Origin: Deefgea rivuli DSM 18356
Lineage (GTDB): Bacteria; Pseudomonadota; Gammaproteobacteria; Burkholderiales; Chitinibacteraceae
DNA: 64,000 nucleotides
Reading direction: 5' to 3'
NCBI RefSeq assembly: GCF_000620145.1
Contig: NZ_JHVM01000009.1
Coordinates: 1 to 64,000 of the forward strand
A model generated the notes under the pieces. That model was not told where the DNA came from. It worked only from the letters and a program-made list of their open reading frames with translations, and did not search any database. How positions within the stretch are numbered: position 1 is the stretch's first letter; the number at the start of each line of letters is the position of its first letter. Positions 1-6,928 of this stretch are shown here, in pieces. The translations under genes were made by a program, and so were the position numbers.

Positions 1-53
1 AATAAATAGCAATCGAGTTTGGATTTAGCCACATCAATACCGAGGTAAAACAT
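1..53 (-). CDS. IS110-family transposase, N-terminal 17 residues
   Basis: The reading frame starts with ATG at 53-51, 7 bases after a strong ribosome-binding site (AAAGGAGA, complement of 61-69), and leaves the window at base 1. The translation begins MFYLGIDVAKSKLDCYL, the typical start of the RuvC-like DEDD domain of IS110 transposases. The Asp in GIDVAK is the first catalytic acidic residue of that fold. In this family the enzyme recombines element and target ends guided by a structured RNA from the adjoining non-coding end. Only the start is visible, so intactness cannot be judged. Confidence 0.85.
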   Translation of the reverse strand, partial: MFYLGIDVAKSKLDCYL

Positions 54-74
54 GATGAGAATCTCCTTTAAAAT

Positions 75-222
75 GCCCAATTCGCCCATTTGCCTTGTAC
101 ATGCAGGGTCAAAGCCCTTGGCTACCGTTCAGTGTCTTGACTGGCGAAAGGAGTAAGGTGAAGGGTTCAATCTACCTTGCAAGGTCTGTGCCTTAAAGTG
201 CCGCTCAAGCTCACTTCACCTC
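75..222 (-). ncRNA. Putative IS110 bridge RNA (seekRNA)
   Basis: Transcribed in the transposase direction, this region forms two internal-loop hairpins. Hairpin 1: stem AGGTGAAG/CTTCACCT (214-221 with 156-163) enclosing GCGGCAC (198-204), a small AAGG/CCTT stem-loop (191-194 with 181-184) and AAGGTAG (172-178). GCGGCAC is complementary to the flanking target GTGCCGC (263-269, and 721-727 in the empty copy). AAGGTAG pairs with the other target half (AAAGTAG at 714-720) with one G-T wobble. Hairpin 2: stem TTCGCC/GGCGAA (143-148 with 81-86), inner hairpin AGGG/CCCT (115-118 with 105-108), then TACAAG (94-99), complementary to the element's own terminus plus core (257-262). This order, target loop then donor loop, is that of the IS621 bridge RNA. 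Transcript ends are inferred. Confidence 0.8.
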
Positions 223-227
223 ATGTG

Positions 228-254
228 ATACTAGCTAAGCATCACATTGAACAA
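228..254 (-). promoter_or_regulatory. Possible promoter of the bridge RNA
   Basis: On the minus strand TTGTTC (254-249) and TAGTAT (233-228) are separated by 15 bases. Initiation about 7 bases downstream would fall near 221, exactly where the first stem of the predicted RNA begins. The spacing is short for sigma-70. In circular IS110 intermediates a better -35 may be supplied by the joined right end, which is not visible here. Confidence 0.35.
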
Positions 255-260
255 GATACA

Positions 261-496
261 AGGTGCCGCGCGGCATTAGCGCCGACCCCGCATTGAAAAA
301 TCTCAAAGTTTTAAATCCTAAAATCACCAAGTCGGATAACGTTTTTGGCGGGTTTGGTTTGCGCTGTTCATTTACATTTTGAGCAAAACGGTGCAATTCG
401 CGCAGATTTTGACACCCTACGTATGATGTATTTGCTTGCGGGCTTTTATTTGCAATGCCTAGCTGGCAATACATCAACTTTATTTCAAACCTTGTT
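261..496. repeat. Dispersed repeat, copy A (right part only)
   Basis: Bases 261-496 repeat at 719-950 with only scattered differences (shared: GTGCCGCGCGGCATTAGCGC, then the stretch through TTTTGGCGGGTTTGGTTTGC and the 51-bp palindrome). The left part of this copy is missing because the IS110 element is inserted at its start. Short open frames across the repeat have no credible start or family and are not annotated as genes. Confidence 0.8.
425..475. repeat. 51-bp palindromic repeat, copy 1
   Basis: Starts GATGTATTTGC and ends GCAATACATC, which are inverted repeats of each other, with AATGCCTAGCTGGC before the right arm. Three more copies of exactly the same length lie at 885-935, 1491-1541 and 21089-21139. 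It would form a stem-loop as DNA or RNA. Confidence 0.75.
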
Positions 497-687
497 GAGC
501 TGCGCGAGATCCCTTGTGTCAAGCCGAGCGAGGAACAAGCGGGGCGGGGTTTTTGCGATCAATGTTTGAGAGAGGCCGACGCTTTTGCACTTGAGGCCGA
601 ACGAGTTTTGAGCGCAACCGACCCGATTGTCCGCAGCGAGGGAATCCGACGAAGTCGGACGCAGATACTAGGGGCGCCTTTCTTTTG

Positions 688-721
688 CCTACTTTTCTTT
701 GGCGAAGCAAAGAAAAGTAGG
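688..721. repeat. Perfect 13-bp hairpin inside the dispersed repeat
   Basis: CCTACTTTTCTTT (688-700) and AAAGAAAAGTAGG (709-721) are perfect inverted repeats around an 8-base loop. The IS110 insertion point in copy A corresponds to the outer end of the right arm. No uridine tract follows, so it is not a standard terminator. Confidence 0.85.
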
Positions 722-884
722 TGCCGCGCGGCATTAGCGCCGACCCCATGTTGAAAAATCTCAAAGTTTTAAATCCTAAAATCATCAAGTCGGATAACGT
801 TTTTGGCGGGTTTGGTTTGCGCTGTTCATTTACATTTTGAGCAAAACGCTGTAATTCGCGCAGCTTTTGATACCCGATGATGTA

Positions 885-935
885 GATGTATTTGATTGCA
901 GCTCTTTATCTAAAATGCCTAGCTGGCAATACATC
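885..935. repeat. 51-bp palindromic repeat, copy 2
   Basis: Begins GATGTATTTGATTGC and ends GGCAATACATC. The right half is identical to copy 1 (AATGCCTAGCTGGCAATACA); the middle differs. Confidence 0.75.
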
Positions 936-1055
936 GACCTTATTCTTGAATACGCCGCTTTATTGCTAACGCTGTGCTGGAATAAACCCATAGCCCAATC
1001 GCCCACGATTGGATAAAATCGCGCGCTTAAAAGTCATTGAATCATCGAGAAATTT

Positions 1056-1427
1056 ATGCGCGCACTACGTTGGGTCATCGGTCGGGGTATCTTAGGTTTA
1101 AACGCGGTATTCGCGCCGAAAAAAGCACAACACTCGACTGAGCGCCAAGCTTGGTTGGATCAACAAACCCTATCTTTGGCGCTTTACGAATACGAGGCTT
1201 GCCCGTTTTGCGTCAAGGTTCGCCGTACGATGCGACGACAAGGCCTGAATATTAAAACCATCAATGCCAAACAAGCTGAGCATAAGACAGCCTTAGCCGA
1301 GCAGGGCGGCAAAGTCCAAGTGCCTTGCTTGCGGATCGAAGAAAACCAGCAAGTGCAGTGGTTGTACGAATCGAAAAGTATCATTCAATACTTGGAGCAA
1401 CGTTTTGCCGCTCCAGTAAATGCATAA
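1056..1427 (+). CDS. Glutaredoxin / GST N-terminal domain protein
   Basis: 123 residues with a thioredoxin fold of the glutaredoxin type. It has the redox motif C-P-F-C at residues 49-52, followed by a basic helix (VKVRRTMRR), the cis-proline signature V-P at about 89-90, and a GST-N-like ending ESKSIIQYLE. The first 40 residues precede the fold and begin with a basic, amphipathic stretch (MRALRWVIGRGILGL), which may associate with membrane; there is no clear cleavable signal. The likely role is glutathione-dependent thiol-disulfide exchange, substrate unknown. The gene stands alone between repeats, with only a weak GAGA ribosome-binding site before the ATG. Confidence 0.85.
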   Translation: MRALRWVIGRGILGLNAVFAPKKAQHSTERQAWLDQQTLSLALYEYEACPFCVKVRRTMRRQGLNIKTINAKQAEHKTALAEQGGKVQVPCLRIEENQQVQWLYESKSIIQYLEQRFAAPVNA

Positions 1428-1490
1428 GGCGCAAAGGTATTCATCAGGTCAGAAAGTATGCGCGGCCTAATATTGGAATCCGCCTTATAG

Positions 1491-1541
1491 GGTGTATTTG
1501 CTGGTAGGCCTTTACCTAAAAAGCCTAGAAGGCAATACATC
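1491..1541. repeat. 51-bp palindromic repeat, copy 3
   Basis: Begins GGTGTATTTGCTGG and ends AAGGCAATACATC, 51 bases like the others. It lies between the convergent glutaredoxin-like and YoaK-like genes. It is more diverged in the middle (GCCTTTACCTAAAAAGCCTA). Confidence 0.65.
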
Positions 1542-1611
1542 GAATTTATTTCAAGTTGAGTGATGCGAACCGCCTTGCATCCAACCCAGCGAATTCAAGT
1601 GAGGCGCAAGA

Positions 1612-2409
1612 CTAGGGCGAAGCTGATGCTTTAGTTTTATTTCGCCGCGTTTGTCTTTGCCAACGATGCCAAACAAAAACCACATCATCATGGGCGGGGA
1701 TGAGCGCCAAAGTGACTAAAGCCAAAGCCAGCGGCACTGTGGCGATATAGCCCAGATGTTTAAAACCTAAAGCCCCTATCACGCCGCCAGTAAAAAAACT
1801 GAGGGCTAAGCCACTGAGTAATTTGAGGCGTGCGCGATTGGCGATGACTTTGGGCTGCGCAGGGGAATGGCTGGCATTGATGTAGGCGAGTTTGCCCAGC
1901 TCAATGCCGATGTCGGTGATAATGCCGGTGATGTGGGTGGTGCGGATTTCGGCTTTGGAGAGTTTGGTGATTACCGCGTTTTGCAAACCCATAATGAAAC
2001 ACAGCAGCATCACGGTGACAGGAATAAATAAACCATCAATTTGCGCCAAGCTGGCGCCCAAAAAGCCAAAGCACAATAAGAGCAGCGCTTCGAGTAATAA
2101 AGGCAGCGCAAATTCGCTATATAGATGCCGCCGCCGCGCATAGTTGACCAAAACTGCAGAGCCAGCGGCTCCAGCCAGAAATGACAGCAGGGCACCTAAG
2201 CCACCGAGTACAAGATCATAAGCGCCAAAGACCCAATGGTCGGCCATCGCCGAAACGATGCCGGTCATGTGTGAGGTGTATTGCTGTACGGCCAAAAAGC
2301 CGCCCGCGTTGATGGTGCCAGCCACAAAGGCGAGGGTAAACCCGAGGTGGTAATTGCTGTTCGCGGAGCGTTTGCGACCCACTAAGTTTCTGGCATATTT
2401 GAATGGCAT
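1612..2409 (-). CDS. YoaK/DUF1275 family membrane protein
   Basis: 265 residues with about six hydrophobic segments. It starts with a basic cytoplasmic leader, then LAFVAGTINAGGFLAV followed by TSHMTGIVS, the usual signature of the DUF1275 (YoaK) family. A second conserved stretch, GLQNAVITKL then ITGIITDIGIELGK, lies near residues 140-175. Members are inner-membrane proteins of unknown function, sometimes compared with transporters. The tail is basic (RWQRQTRRNKTKA). The gene is convergent with the glutaredoxin-like gene, with a repeat between them, and no partner gene is adjacent. Confidence 0.85.
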   Translation of the reverse strand: MPFKYARNLVGRKRSANSNYHLGFTLAFVAGTINAGGFLAVQQYTSHMTGIVSAMADHWVFGAYDLVLGGLGALLSFLAGAAGSAVLVNYARRRHLYSEFALPLLLEALLLLCFGFLGASLAQIDGLFIPVTVMLLCFIMGLQNAVITKLSKAEIRTTHITGIITDIGIELGKLAYINASHSPAQPKVIANRARLKLLSGLALSFFTGGVIGALGFKHLGYIATVPLALALVTLALIPAHDDVVFVWHRWQRQTRRNKTKASASP

Positions 2410-2457
2410 GCGGCCTCGCGGTTTGCCGCAAGCTTAAAGATGAATCCGGCCCTTATT

Positions 2458-2497
2458 GCGCCACGCCATTCGCTCGCGGCGAGTGTATGGCATGGCG
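2458..2497. repeat. Imperfect inverted repeat
   Basis: GCCACGCCATTCGCTCG and CGAGTGTATGGCATGGC pair at 14 of 17 positions with almost no loop. It lies between the start of the DUF1275 gene and the stop of the next minus-strand gene. It could terminate the 2605-3027 transcript, but no T-run follows on either strand. Confidence 0.5.
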
Positions 2498-2604
2498 CTG
2501 GCTTCAATTTACAATACAACTTTATGGGCGGTATTGATTTTTAGCATTGATGATTGAATTAAACATCTGCATCTTTGATTGCGATTCGCGTATCGCGTTA
2601 AACC

Positions 2605-3027
2605 TTATGGCTGTTTAAAGTAAAACGAATGAACCGTTTTTTGTCCTGATGCAATTTTAAATTTAAATCGCTGGGTTTGATTTTCATCACTTACATTGGC
2701 AATGTAAGTGCCATTCGGAAGATTGACATATAAAAATGGCCCCGGCACTAGCGTATCAAGCACCGTTTTATTTTCTGTATTAACGATGTTCACTTTAATA
2801 TCGGCAAGATAAGCACCAGAGCCTTGTTCGGCAAAAGTAAATTGAGTATTAAATTGTGGTTTGAGCTGTGCAAATTGCTGGCTCTGCTCTTCACTGACGC
2901 CACCCGCGATATAAGTCACACCGGATGGGGCGGTTTGTTTCGCGACTAAATGATTGTCTGCGGCAAATGAAGCGCTAGAAATTAAAATTAATAGCGCAAT
3001 TTTACTGAGAGTGAGTTTTTTATTCAT
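2605..3027 (-). CDS. Small secreted protein of unknown function
   Basis: 140 residues. A Sec signal peptide is clear (MNKKLTLSKIALLILISSASFA, cleavage expected after SFA). The mature part has the pattern of an all-beta domain: an AYLADIKVNIVN strand, a TLVPGPFLYVNLPNGTYIA turn typical of small beta-sandwich folds of the carboxypeptidase-regulatory type, and a final strand HSFYFKQP. No catalytic motif or cysteine is present. AAGGAATT lies in front of the ATG. Export to the periplasm is well supported; the function is not known. Confidence 0.75.
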   Translation of the reverse strand: MNKKLTLSKIALLILISSASFAADNHLVAKQTAPSGVTYIAGGVSEEQSQQFAQLKPQFNTQFTFAEQGSGAYLADIKVNIVNTENKTVLDTLVPGPFLYVNLPNGTYIANVSDENQTQRFKFKIASGQKTVHSFYFKQP

Positions 3028-3337
3028 TTTGAATTCCTTGTGGGCGAGTAGAAGTTAATTCATAAAAGATGTGGCTTATTTTAATTGAGTTGCTTTATTT
3101 GCTCTGTCTGTTATCGCACAGAAAAAAATTTAGAAAACACTCAATTTCAGAAAAATTGTGAATTTTATGCCATTAAGGTCATTCGCTTGTGCCGTGTGTA
3201 AGCGCTGATTGCCCTCAAAAGCTAGACCTCATACAGACAAAACGCCATCTAATACCGACCACCGGATACGGCTGGCACTTAAGAAATTGATGGCTATGCT
3301 AAAGCCAAATCCTGCCCCAAACCCAAGGAGAATTCTG

Positions 3338-4096
3338 ATGTGTAATCCCAAATTGATGCTGATTTTAGCTAGCCTTTTCATTGTTAGCACCGCTCAAGCT
3401 AGCGATCTAAAAACAGAAAGCGCGCAAATTAATGCCAATTACAAAAGCGATTTGAAAGTCTGTATGGAGTTTGAGAAGAGCGAGCAGGCCGATTGCAAAA
3501 AAGATGCTGCCACGCAGCGCCAAGCTGGTTTTCAGGCGTTATGGAATAAGCGCCAAGGCAATGAAGCGCTGCCCGTGTATCAAGGCGATTTGGCCAGCCA
3601 GAAAAAACAAATCGAAGCGGATTACCAGCTAATGTTATCGATGTGTAAAGAGCTGGATAAAGCGACTCAGCCTACGTGCAAAACCGAAGCCACTAATCGG
3701 AAAAAAGCCTCGCTCAAAACCGCGATGAATGCGCCTGCAAGCAGCGATAAAAAAGCGATTTGTGCAACGTGCGGCGTGGTGACTCAGGTGCTCGAAGTTG
3801 AGAAGCCCGGCGAGGGAACTTGGATGGGGAAAATTGGCGGTGCGGCAGTGGGCGTGGGTTTGGGGAGCTTGATCGGCAAGGGCAAAGGTAAGACTGCCGC
3901 GATGGTGGTGGGCGGATTGGGTGGCGCGTATGCGGGCAATAAAGTGGAGGGCGCAATGAATGATAAAAAATATTATGAAGTCAGCGTGAAGCTCGACGAT
4001 GGCAGTACGCAAACGGTGACGTTTGATAATCCCAATCATGGCTACAAACAAGGTGATAAGGTGAAATTAGAGAATAAACAGCTCGTAAAACGCTAG
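3338..4096 (+). CDS. Glycine-zipper 2TM domain protein with duplicated Cys-pair repeat
   Basis: The start at 3338 is chosen because AAGGAG lies 7 bases upstream and the product then opens with a signal peptide (MLILASLFIVSTAQAS); the frame stays open to 3209. The protein has 252 residues. Residues 29-70 and 91-130 are two copies of a helical repeat, each with a C-x10-C pair (C42/C53, C103/C114). C-x2-C follows at 142-145. A glycine zipper (residues 164-203, GKIGGAAVGVGLGS and VGGLGGAYAGNK) resembles SlyB/Rick-17kDa-type 2TM domains that insert in the outer membrane. The C-terminal 45 residues look like a small beta domain binding the zipper region. Probably an envelope protein; function unknown. 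Confidence 0.8.
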   Translation: MCNPKLMLILASLFIVSTAQASDLKTESAQINANYKSDLKVCMEFEKSEQADCKKDAATQRQAGFQALWNKRQGNEALPVYQGDLASQKKQIEADYQLMLSMCKELDKATQPTCKTEATNRKKASLKTAMNAPASSDKKAICATCGVVTQVLEVEKPGEGTWMGKIGGAAVGVGLGSLIGKGKGKTAAMVVGGLGGAYAGNKVEGAMNDKKYYEVSVKLDDGSTQTVTFDNPNHGYKQGDKVKLENKQLVKR

Positions 4097-4118
4097 GTTT
4101 TGTTAGGCATTTTGAAAT

Positions 4119-4151
4119 AAAGCCCTTCCTTGTCATCAGAAAGGGCTTTTC
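4119..4151. terminator. Rho-independent terminator
   Basis: AAAGCCCTT (4119-4127) pairs with AAGGGCTTT (4141-4149) and a T-rich run follows. It lies between the convergent glycine-zipper gene and the next minus-strand gene, and can serve both strands. Confidence 0.85.
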
Positions 4152-4154
4152 GTT

Positions 4155-5363
4155 TTAAAACACTAAACCCAATAATTTTCGGACTAATTCTTCGAGTGGC
4201 ATCATCGTTAGCGCCAGTGGAATAAGTGGTGCAACGGTGGCGATGGCGAGAAAAAGAATGGCGTCTTTTTTGATCGGCACGGTATTCATCGCTTGCACGA
4301 CATCAAAACTCGCGCCCAAATCGACCAGTGACGACATATCGGGATTGCCCAAGGGTGATTCTTTGGGTTTGCCAGAGCGAAACCATTTTTGATCAAACTC
4401 TCGATTGTGCTGCATTACCAGCAAGCCATATTCGCGCAGTGCATCGCGTTTGGCTTGCGCCAATTGCGGGCGAAAGACCAGTAGCGGCGCCAAAATAAGC
4501 AATTGCACCCAGATGATCATCAGCACAATTTCAATTTTGAAATCGGTGAGCACCGCGCCTTGATAGAAAATACGATTGGCTAGCATCGCCGCCAGCATGG
4601 TGCCGTGCGCGAAGGCGAGCGGGGCGAAAGCATGAAAAGTGCCGCTTAAAAAAGCCAAGCCGCCTAAGCGATCACTGTGGCTGGGCAGCAATTGCAGTTT
4701 GATGCGGGAAACCTGCCATAAAAATCGCGCCCAAATCCAGAGCCGGTAATACCAGCGCGCGACGAGAAATTGAAAAATCGGCAGACTGACGCCAGCATAC
4801 CAATAGCCCGCCAGCGTGAGGCTCAAACCCTCAGCGCCTTGGTGGGCGTACCATGTATTGGTATCGAGCACCATGACGTTGCGCCACAGAAAAATCCCCG
4901 CGCTGTAAACGAGCGCAATCAAAATCAGCTCGGCTTTGATGGAATTTCTAAGCTCAAACGCAGAATGCAGCGCAGTTTCAAATTGTTGCATGGCCTCATT
5001 AGGAATCAGTTGGCGCTGTAAAAACTGCTGCACGACTTTACGCATGCGCCGATGCACCAATAATTCGGCAGCAATCATGATGGGAATGGCGAGCAAAAAG
5101 CGCACATGGACTTCTAAATCATATAAAAACGGAATGGTTGCGCCTTGATACCAACTGCCGCTGAGCAGCGTAATTAGGCAGAGCGGCAGCCAAGCGAGCA
5201 GTGAAATCACGATGATGCGTCGCCACAACAGACCTTCAGCATCGTCAGTCAGATGGGCGCGGCGTAAGAGCTGAAAAAGCGGGCCGCCCAGCACCAATGA
5301 AAAATTGCTTTGTTCTGCTAACAGCTGTTCGCTGAAATACGCGGAAGATGTGGCTTTGGCCAT
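4155..5363 (-). CDS. Multi-pass membrane protein of unknown function
   Basis: 402 residues with about seven hydrophobic segments. The first follows a 50-residue cytoplasmic head (IIVISLLAWLPLCLITLLSG); two lie around 135-200, two around 240-300 and one at the C terminus (AILFLAIATVAPLIPLALTM). Conserved-looking loops include LEVHVRFLLAIP, a PSHSDRLGGLAFL segment and a soluble stretch HNREFDQKWFR. There is no transporter or enzyme motif I recognise. It ends immediately after the shared terminator and has no obvious operon partner; the YdjM-like gene upstream on the same strand is 60 bases away and may be cotranscribed. Confidence 0.7.
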   Translation of the reverse strand: MAKATSSAYFSEQLLAEQSNFSLVLGGPLFQLLRRAHLTDDAEGLLWRRIIVISLLAWLPLCLITLLSGSWYQGATIPFLYDLEVHVRFLLAIPIMIAAELLVHRRMRKVVQQFLQRQLIPNEAMQQFETALHSAFELRNSIKAELILIALVYSAGIFLWRNVMVLDTNTWYAHQGAEGLSLTLAGYWYAGVSLPIFQFLVARWYYRLWIWARFLWQVSRIKLQLLPSHSDRLGGLAFLSGTFHAFAPLAFAHGTMLAAMLANRIFYQGAVLTDFKIEIVLMIIWVQLLILAPLLVFRPQLAQAKRDALREYGLLVMQHNREFDQKWFRSGKPKESPLGNPDMSSLVDLGASFDVVQAMNTVPIKKDAILFLAIATVAPLIPLALTMMPLEELVRKLLGLVF

Positions 5364-5423
5364 GATTTTGCCCCAAGGGTTGCTGTTTTTACCTTAGCAG
5401 AGCAGAACTGGAGCGATAGCCGC

Positions 5424-6011
5424 TTAAGCCATAATCCTGACCCATTGCACGATCATCACGGCGCTGTGTTCCAGCGCCAGCCAACACCAGCGTTGCAGCG
5501 CCATTTGCGCTGGTTGTATCCACGCGTGGCCGGGGCGCTGTAGCGCGACCCACAGAAAATAGCCCACACCAATCCAGCAGCCGCGATAAATCAGTTGCTC
5601 GACCCAACCATCGGCCTTAAATAAATTCAGCGAAAATTTTTGTCGAATCGGCCACAGCAGCGGCACACCCGATGGCGTCAGTAGATCGCCAATAATGTGT
5701 GAAAAATAGCCAATGACTAAGGGCAAAATCGGGATGTTTTGCTGTTCGCGGTGCGTGAGCAGCAGCCAAATAATCACCGCGACCATTAACAGCGAATGCG
5801 TAAAGCCGCGATGACCAAACACCTTGGCAATCGGAATCGAAATATAGGGCACGATGCGGCCAAAGGTCGATTTGGGGTGATCCAAATCGGGCAAGAGGCC
5901 AGCTGCGCCAGCGAGGGCGACTTCATGCACTTGCGGCATACGCTGCAAAATGCCAACACTGCATGCCACCATCATTAAGGCGGCAAAAGCAATGTGGGTG
6001 CGGGCCATCAT
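5424..6011 (-). CDS. YdjM-type membrane-bound metal-dependent hydrolase
   Basis: 195 residues, four to five hydrophobic segments. The metal-binding pattern of the YdjM/DUF457 family is complete: His in MARTHIAF near the start, GLLPDLDHPKS (about 39-49), GHRGFTHS (about 66-73) and a GYFSHIIGDLLTPSGVPLLWP-like stretch after residue 100. Relatives are inner-membrane proteins, some LexA-controlled, with no established substrate. Two adjacent ATG codons make the start uncertain by one residue. It reads in the same direction as the following membrane gene. Confidence 0.85.
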   Translation of the reverse strand: MMARTHIAFAALMMVACSVGILQRMPQVHEVALAGAAGLLPDLDHPKSTFGRIVPYISIPIAKVFGHRGFTHSLLMVAVIIWLLLTHREQQNIPILPLVIGYFSHIIGDLLTPSGVPLLWPIRQKFSLNLFKADGWVEQLIYRGCWIGVGYFLWVALQRPGHAWIQPAQMALQRWCWLALEHSAVMIVQWVRIMA

Positions 6012-6371
6012 GGGAGTACCTGCTCACAATGAATGGGTGCCATACGTGTGGTATACGCATAGAACCCTTGAAAACTAAGGGGGCTGTGAAGATACCAGAA
6101 AATTACATCGTCGGTGTAAGTATGTGAGTGTGATTTTGGCGACAAGTTCGGCTTGAGCGCAGAAAATCGCTAAAAAATGCCTTTTCCTCAGCAAAATAGC
6201 CGTGCGTAGCGGGGGCGACGTGCGTGAATTCTCGCTTTATCGCGCACTGTATTCGGCGTCACGACACACATTTTGTGTCTATTCTTCCGAATTTTGATCG
6301 AGGTTTTTGCTGCTTTAAGTGTGTTGAAGGCTGTATTTCTTACGTTAAAATTAAGAATAAAGTTTGGTTGA
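6012..6371. other. Intergenic region, little recognisable content
   Basis: 360 bases upstream of two divergent gene groups. The only structures seen are two weak hairpins: GACACA/TGTGTC at 6263-6279, and TTCTTA/TAAGAA near 6337-6357. No T-run follows either. The region presumably carries the promoter of the YdjM-like gene and of the small genes to the right. I see no convincing coding frame. Confidence 0.5.
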
Positions 6372-6500
6372 ATGCCGCTCAATACCTTAAATCGACGCTT
6401 TAATCTGGCTATGAGCGCTTTATCGCAAGTGCCAACAGCGCAAAAAGCAATCGCCTACAGTAGCGAGATCAAATTGATTCGTGACTTATTCACTGACTAA
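6372..6500 (+). CDS. Possible 42-residue small protein
   Basis: ATG at 6372 (an in-frame TGA lies directly before it) to TAA at 6498-6500, twelve bases before the next gene. The product MPLNTLNRRFNLAMSALSQV... is basic at the start, then an amphipathic helix ending in EIKLIRDLFTD. The closeness to the LiaI-like gene, whose ribosome-binding site overlaps this stop region, suggests a shared transcript. No good ribosome-binding site precedes the ATG and I recognise no family, so it may be chance. Confidence 0.35.
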   Translation: MPLNTLNRRFNLAMSALSQVPTAQKAIAYSSEIKLIRDLFTD

Positions 6501-6512
6501 GGAATTTTTACC

Positions 6513-6716
6513 ATGAAGCATAAATTGTTTACTCCGCTGTTATTGATTGTTTTGGGCCTGATGTTTTTGGCGCATAACCTTGGCTTTTGGCCGAACTTGG
6601 GTGAGTTGTGGGCGACGTGGTGGCCGTTGATTTTGATTGCTGTCGGGCTTAATCATTTTTCTCGTCCACGGCTTTGCGCGAGTGGTCGAGATAAAAATGA
6701 GCAATCCAATGATTAA
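6513..6716 (+). CDS. LiaI/LiaF-like small membrane protein
   Basis: 67 residues: two transmembrane helices (LFTPLLLIVLGLMFLAHNLG and a WATWWPLILIAVGLNH segment) joined by a short turn, then a short charged tail. The G-L-x-F-L-x-x-N-L-G ... W-P-L-I-L-I-x-x-G pattern is that of the LiaI-LiaF-like transmembrane region (DUF5668 type). AAGGA stands 11 bases before the ATG. In Firmicutes such proteins belong to envelope-stress LiaFSR systems; here a LytS-type kinase gene follows about 210 bases later, so an envelope-sensing link is possible but unproven. Confidence 0.75.
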   Translation: MKHKLFTPLLLIVLGLMFLAHNLGFWPNLGELWATWWPLILIAVGLNHFSRPRLCASGRDKNEQSND

Positions 6717-6928
6717 GTTGGGCGCAATCCTATTAATATCAGCATGGCGGCCGCCAACAGCGGCAGATGTTCCCACGGTACACAGTATTTTCTAGTGATT
6801 AAATTTCTTCCGTGATTGGTAAAGAGTAAATCCAAGTCTTCAAGCATAAAGAGTACAGAGTTCTACTCTCTATGGTTCAAGGTTTAGGTTTTAAACGGCA
6901 AGCTGAAATACTTTTTGTGAGAATTTTT

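Larger units (their letters stand above)
1..262 (-). mobile_element. IS110-group insertion sequence, left end (partial)
   Basis: The first 53 bases encode, on the minus strand, the amino end of an IS110-family transposase. The roughly 200 bases upstream of its start are non-coding and structured. The boundary is placed at 261/262 because sequence from 261 onward (AGGTGCCGCGCGG) is shared with an uninterrupted repeat copy at 719-950, while sequence before 261 is not. Read in the transposase direction the junction is GGCAC-CT-TGTATC, where CT is the core shared with the empty site. The rest of the element lies beyond the left edge. A long non-coding stretch upstream of the transposase fits the IS110 group; the IS1111 group carries its long non-coding end downstream. 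Confidence 0.85.
506..950. repeat. Dispersed repeat, copy B (complete)
   Basis: The left part (506-720) matches copy C at 21172-21376: GAGATCCCTTGTGTCAAGCC, then GTCCGCAGCGAGGGAATCCG, then a hairpin. The right part (719-950) matches copy A. The junction at 719-721 is uninterrupted, so this copy shows the empty target site of the IS110 element. Similar intergenic elements with a CTACTTTTCTTTG hairpin are, from general knowledge, common in betaproteobacterial genomes. No protein-coding role is credible. Confidence 0.8.

Noticed and set aside
345-754. Open frames of 74-99 codons over the left-edge repeats, and similar ones at 21170-21400
   Set aside because: They arise from the repeated DNA, recur in several frames, and lack ribosome-binding sites and recognisable domains.
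3635-4051. 138-codon minus-strand frame within the glycine-zipper gene
   Set aside because: Antisense shadow; the plus-strand protein has a signal peptide, a ribosome-binding site and a terminator.
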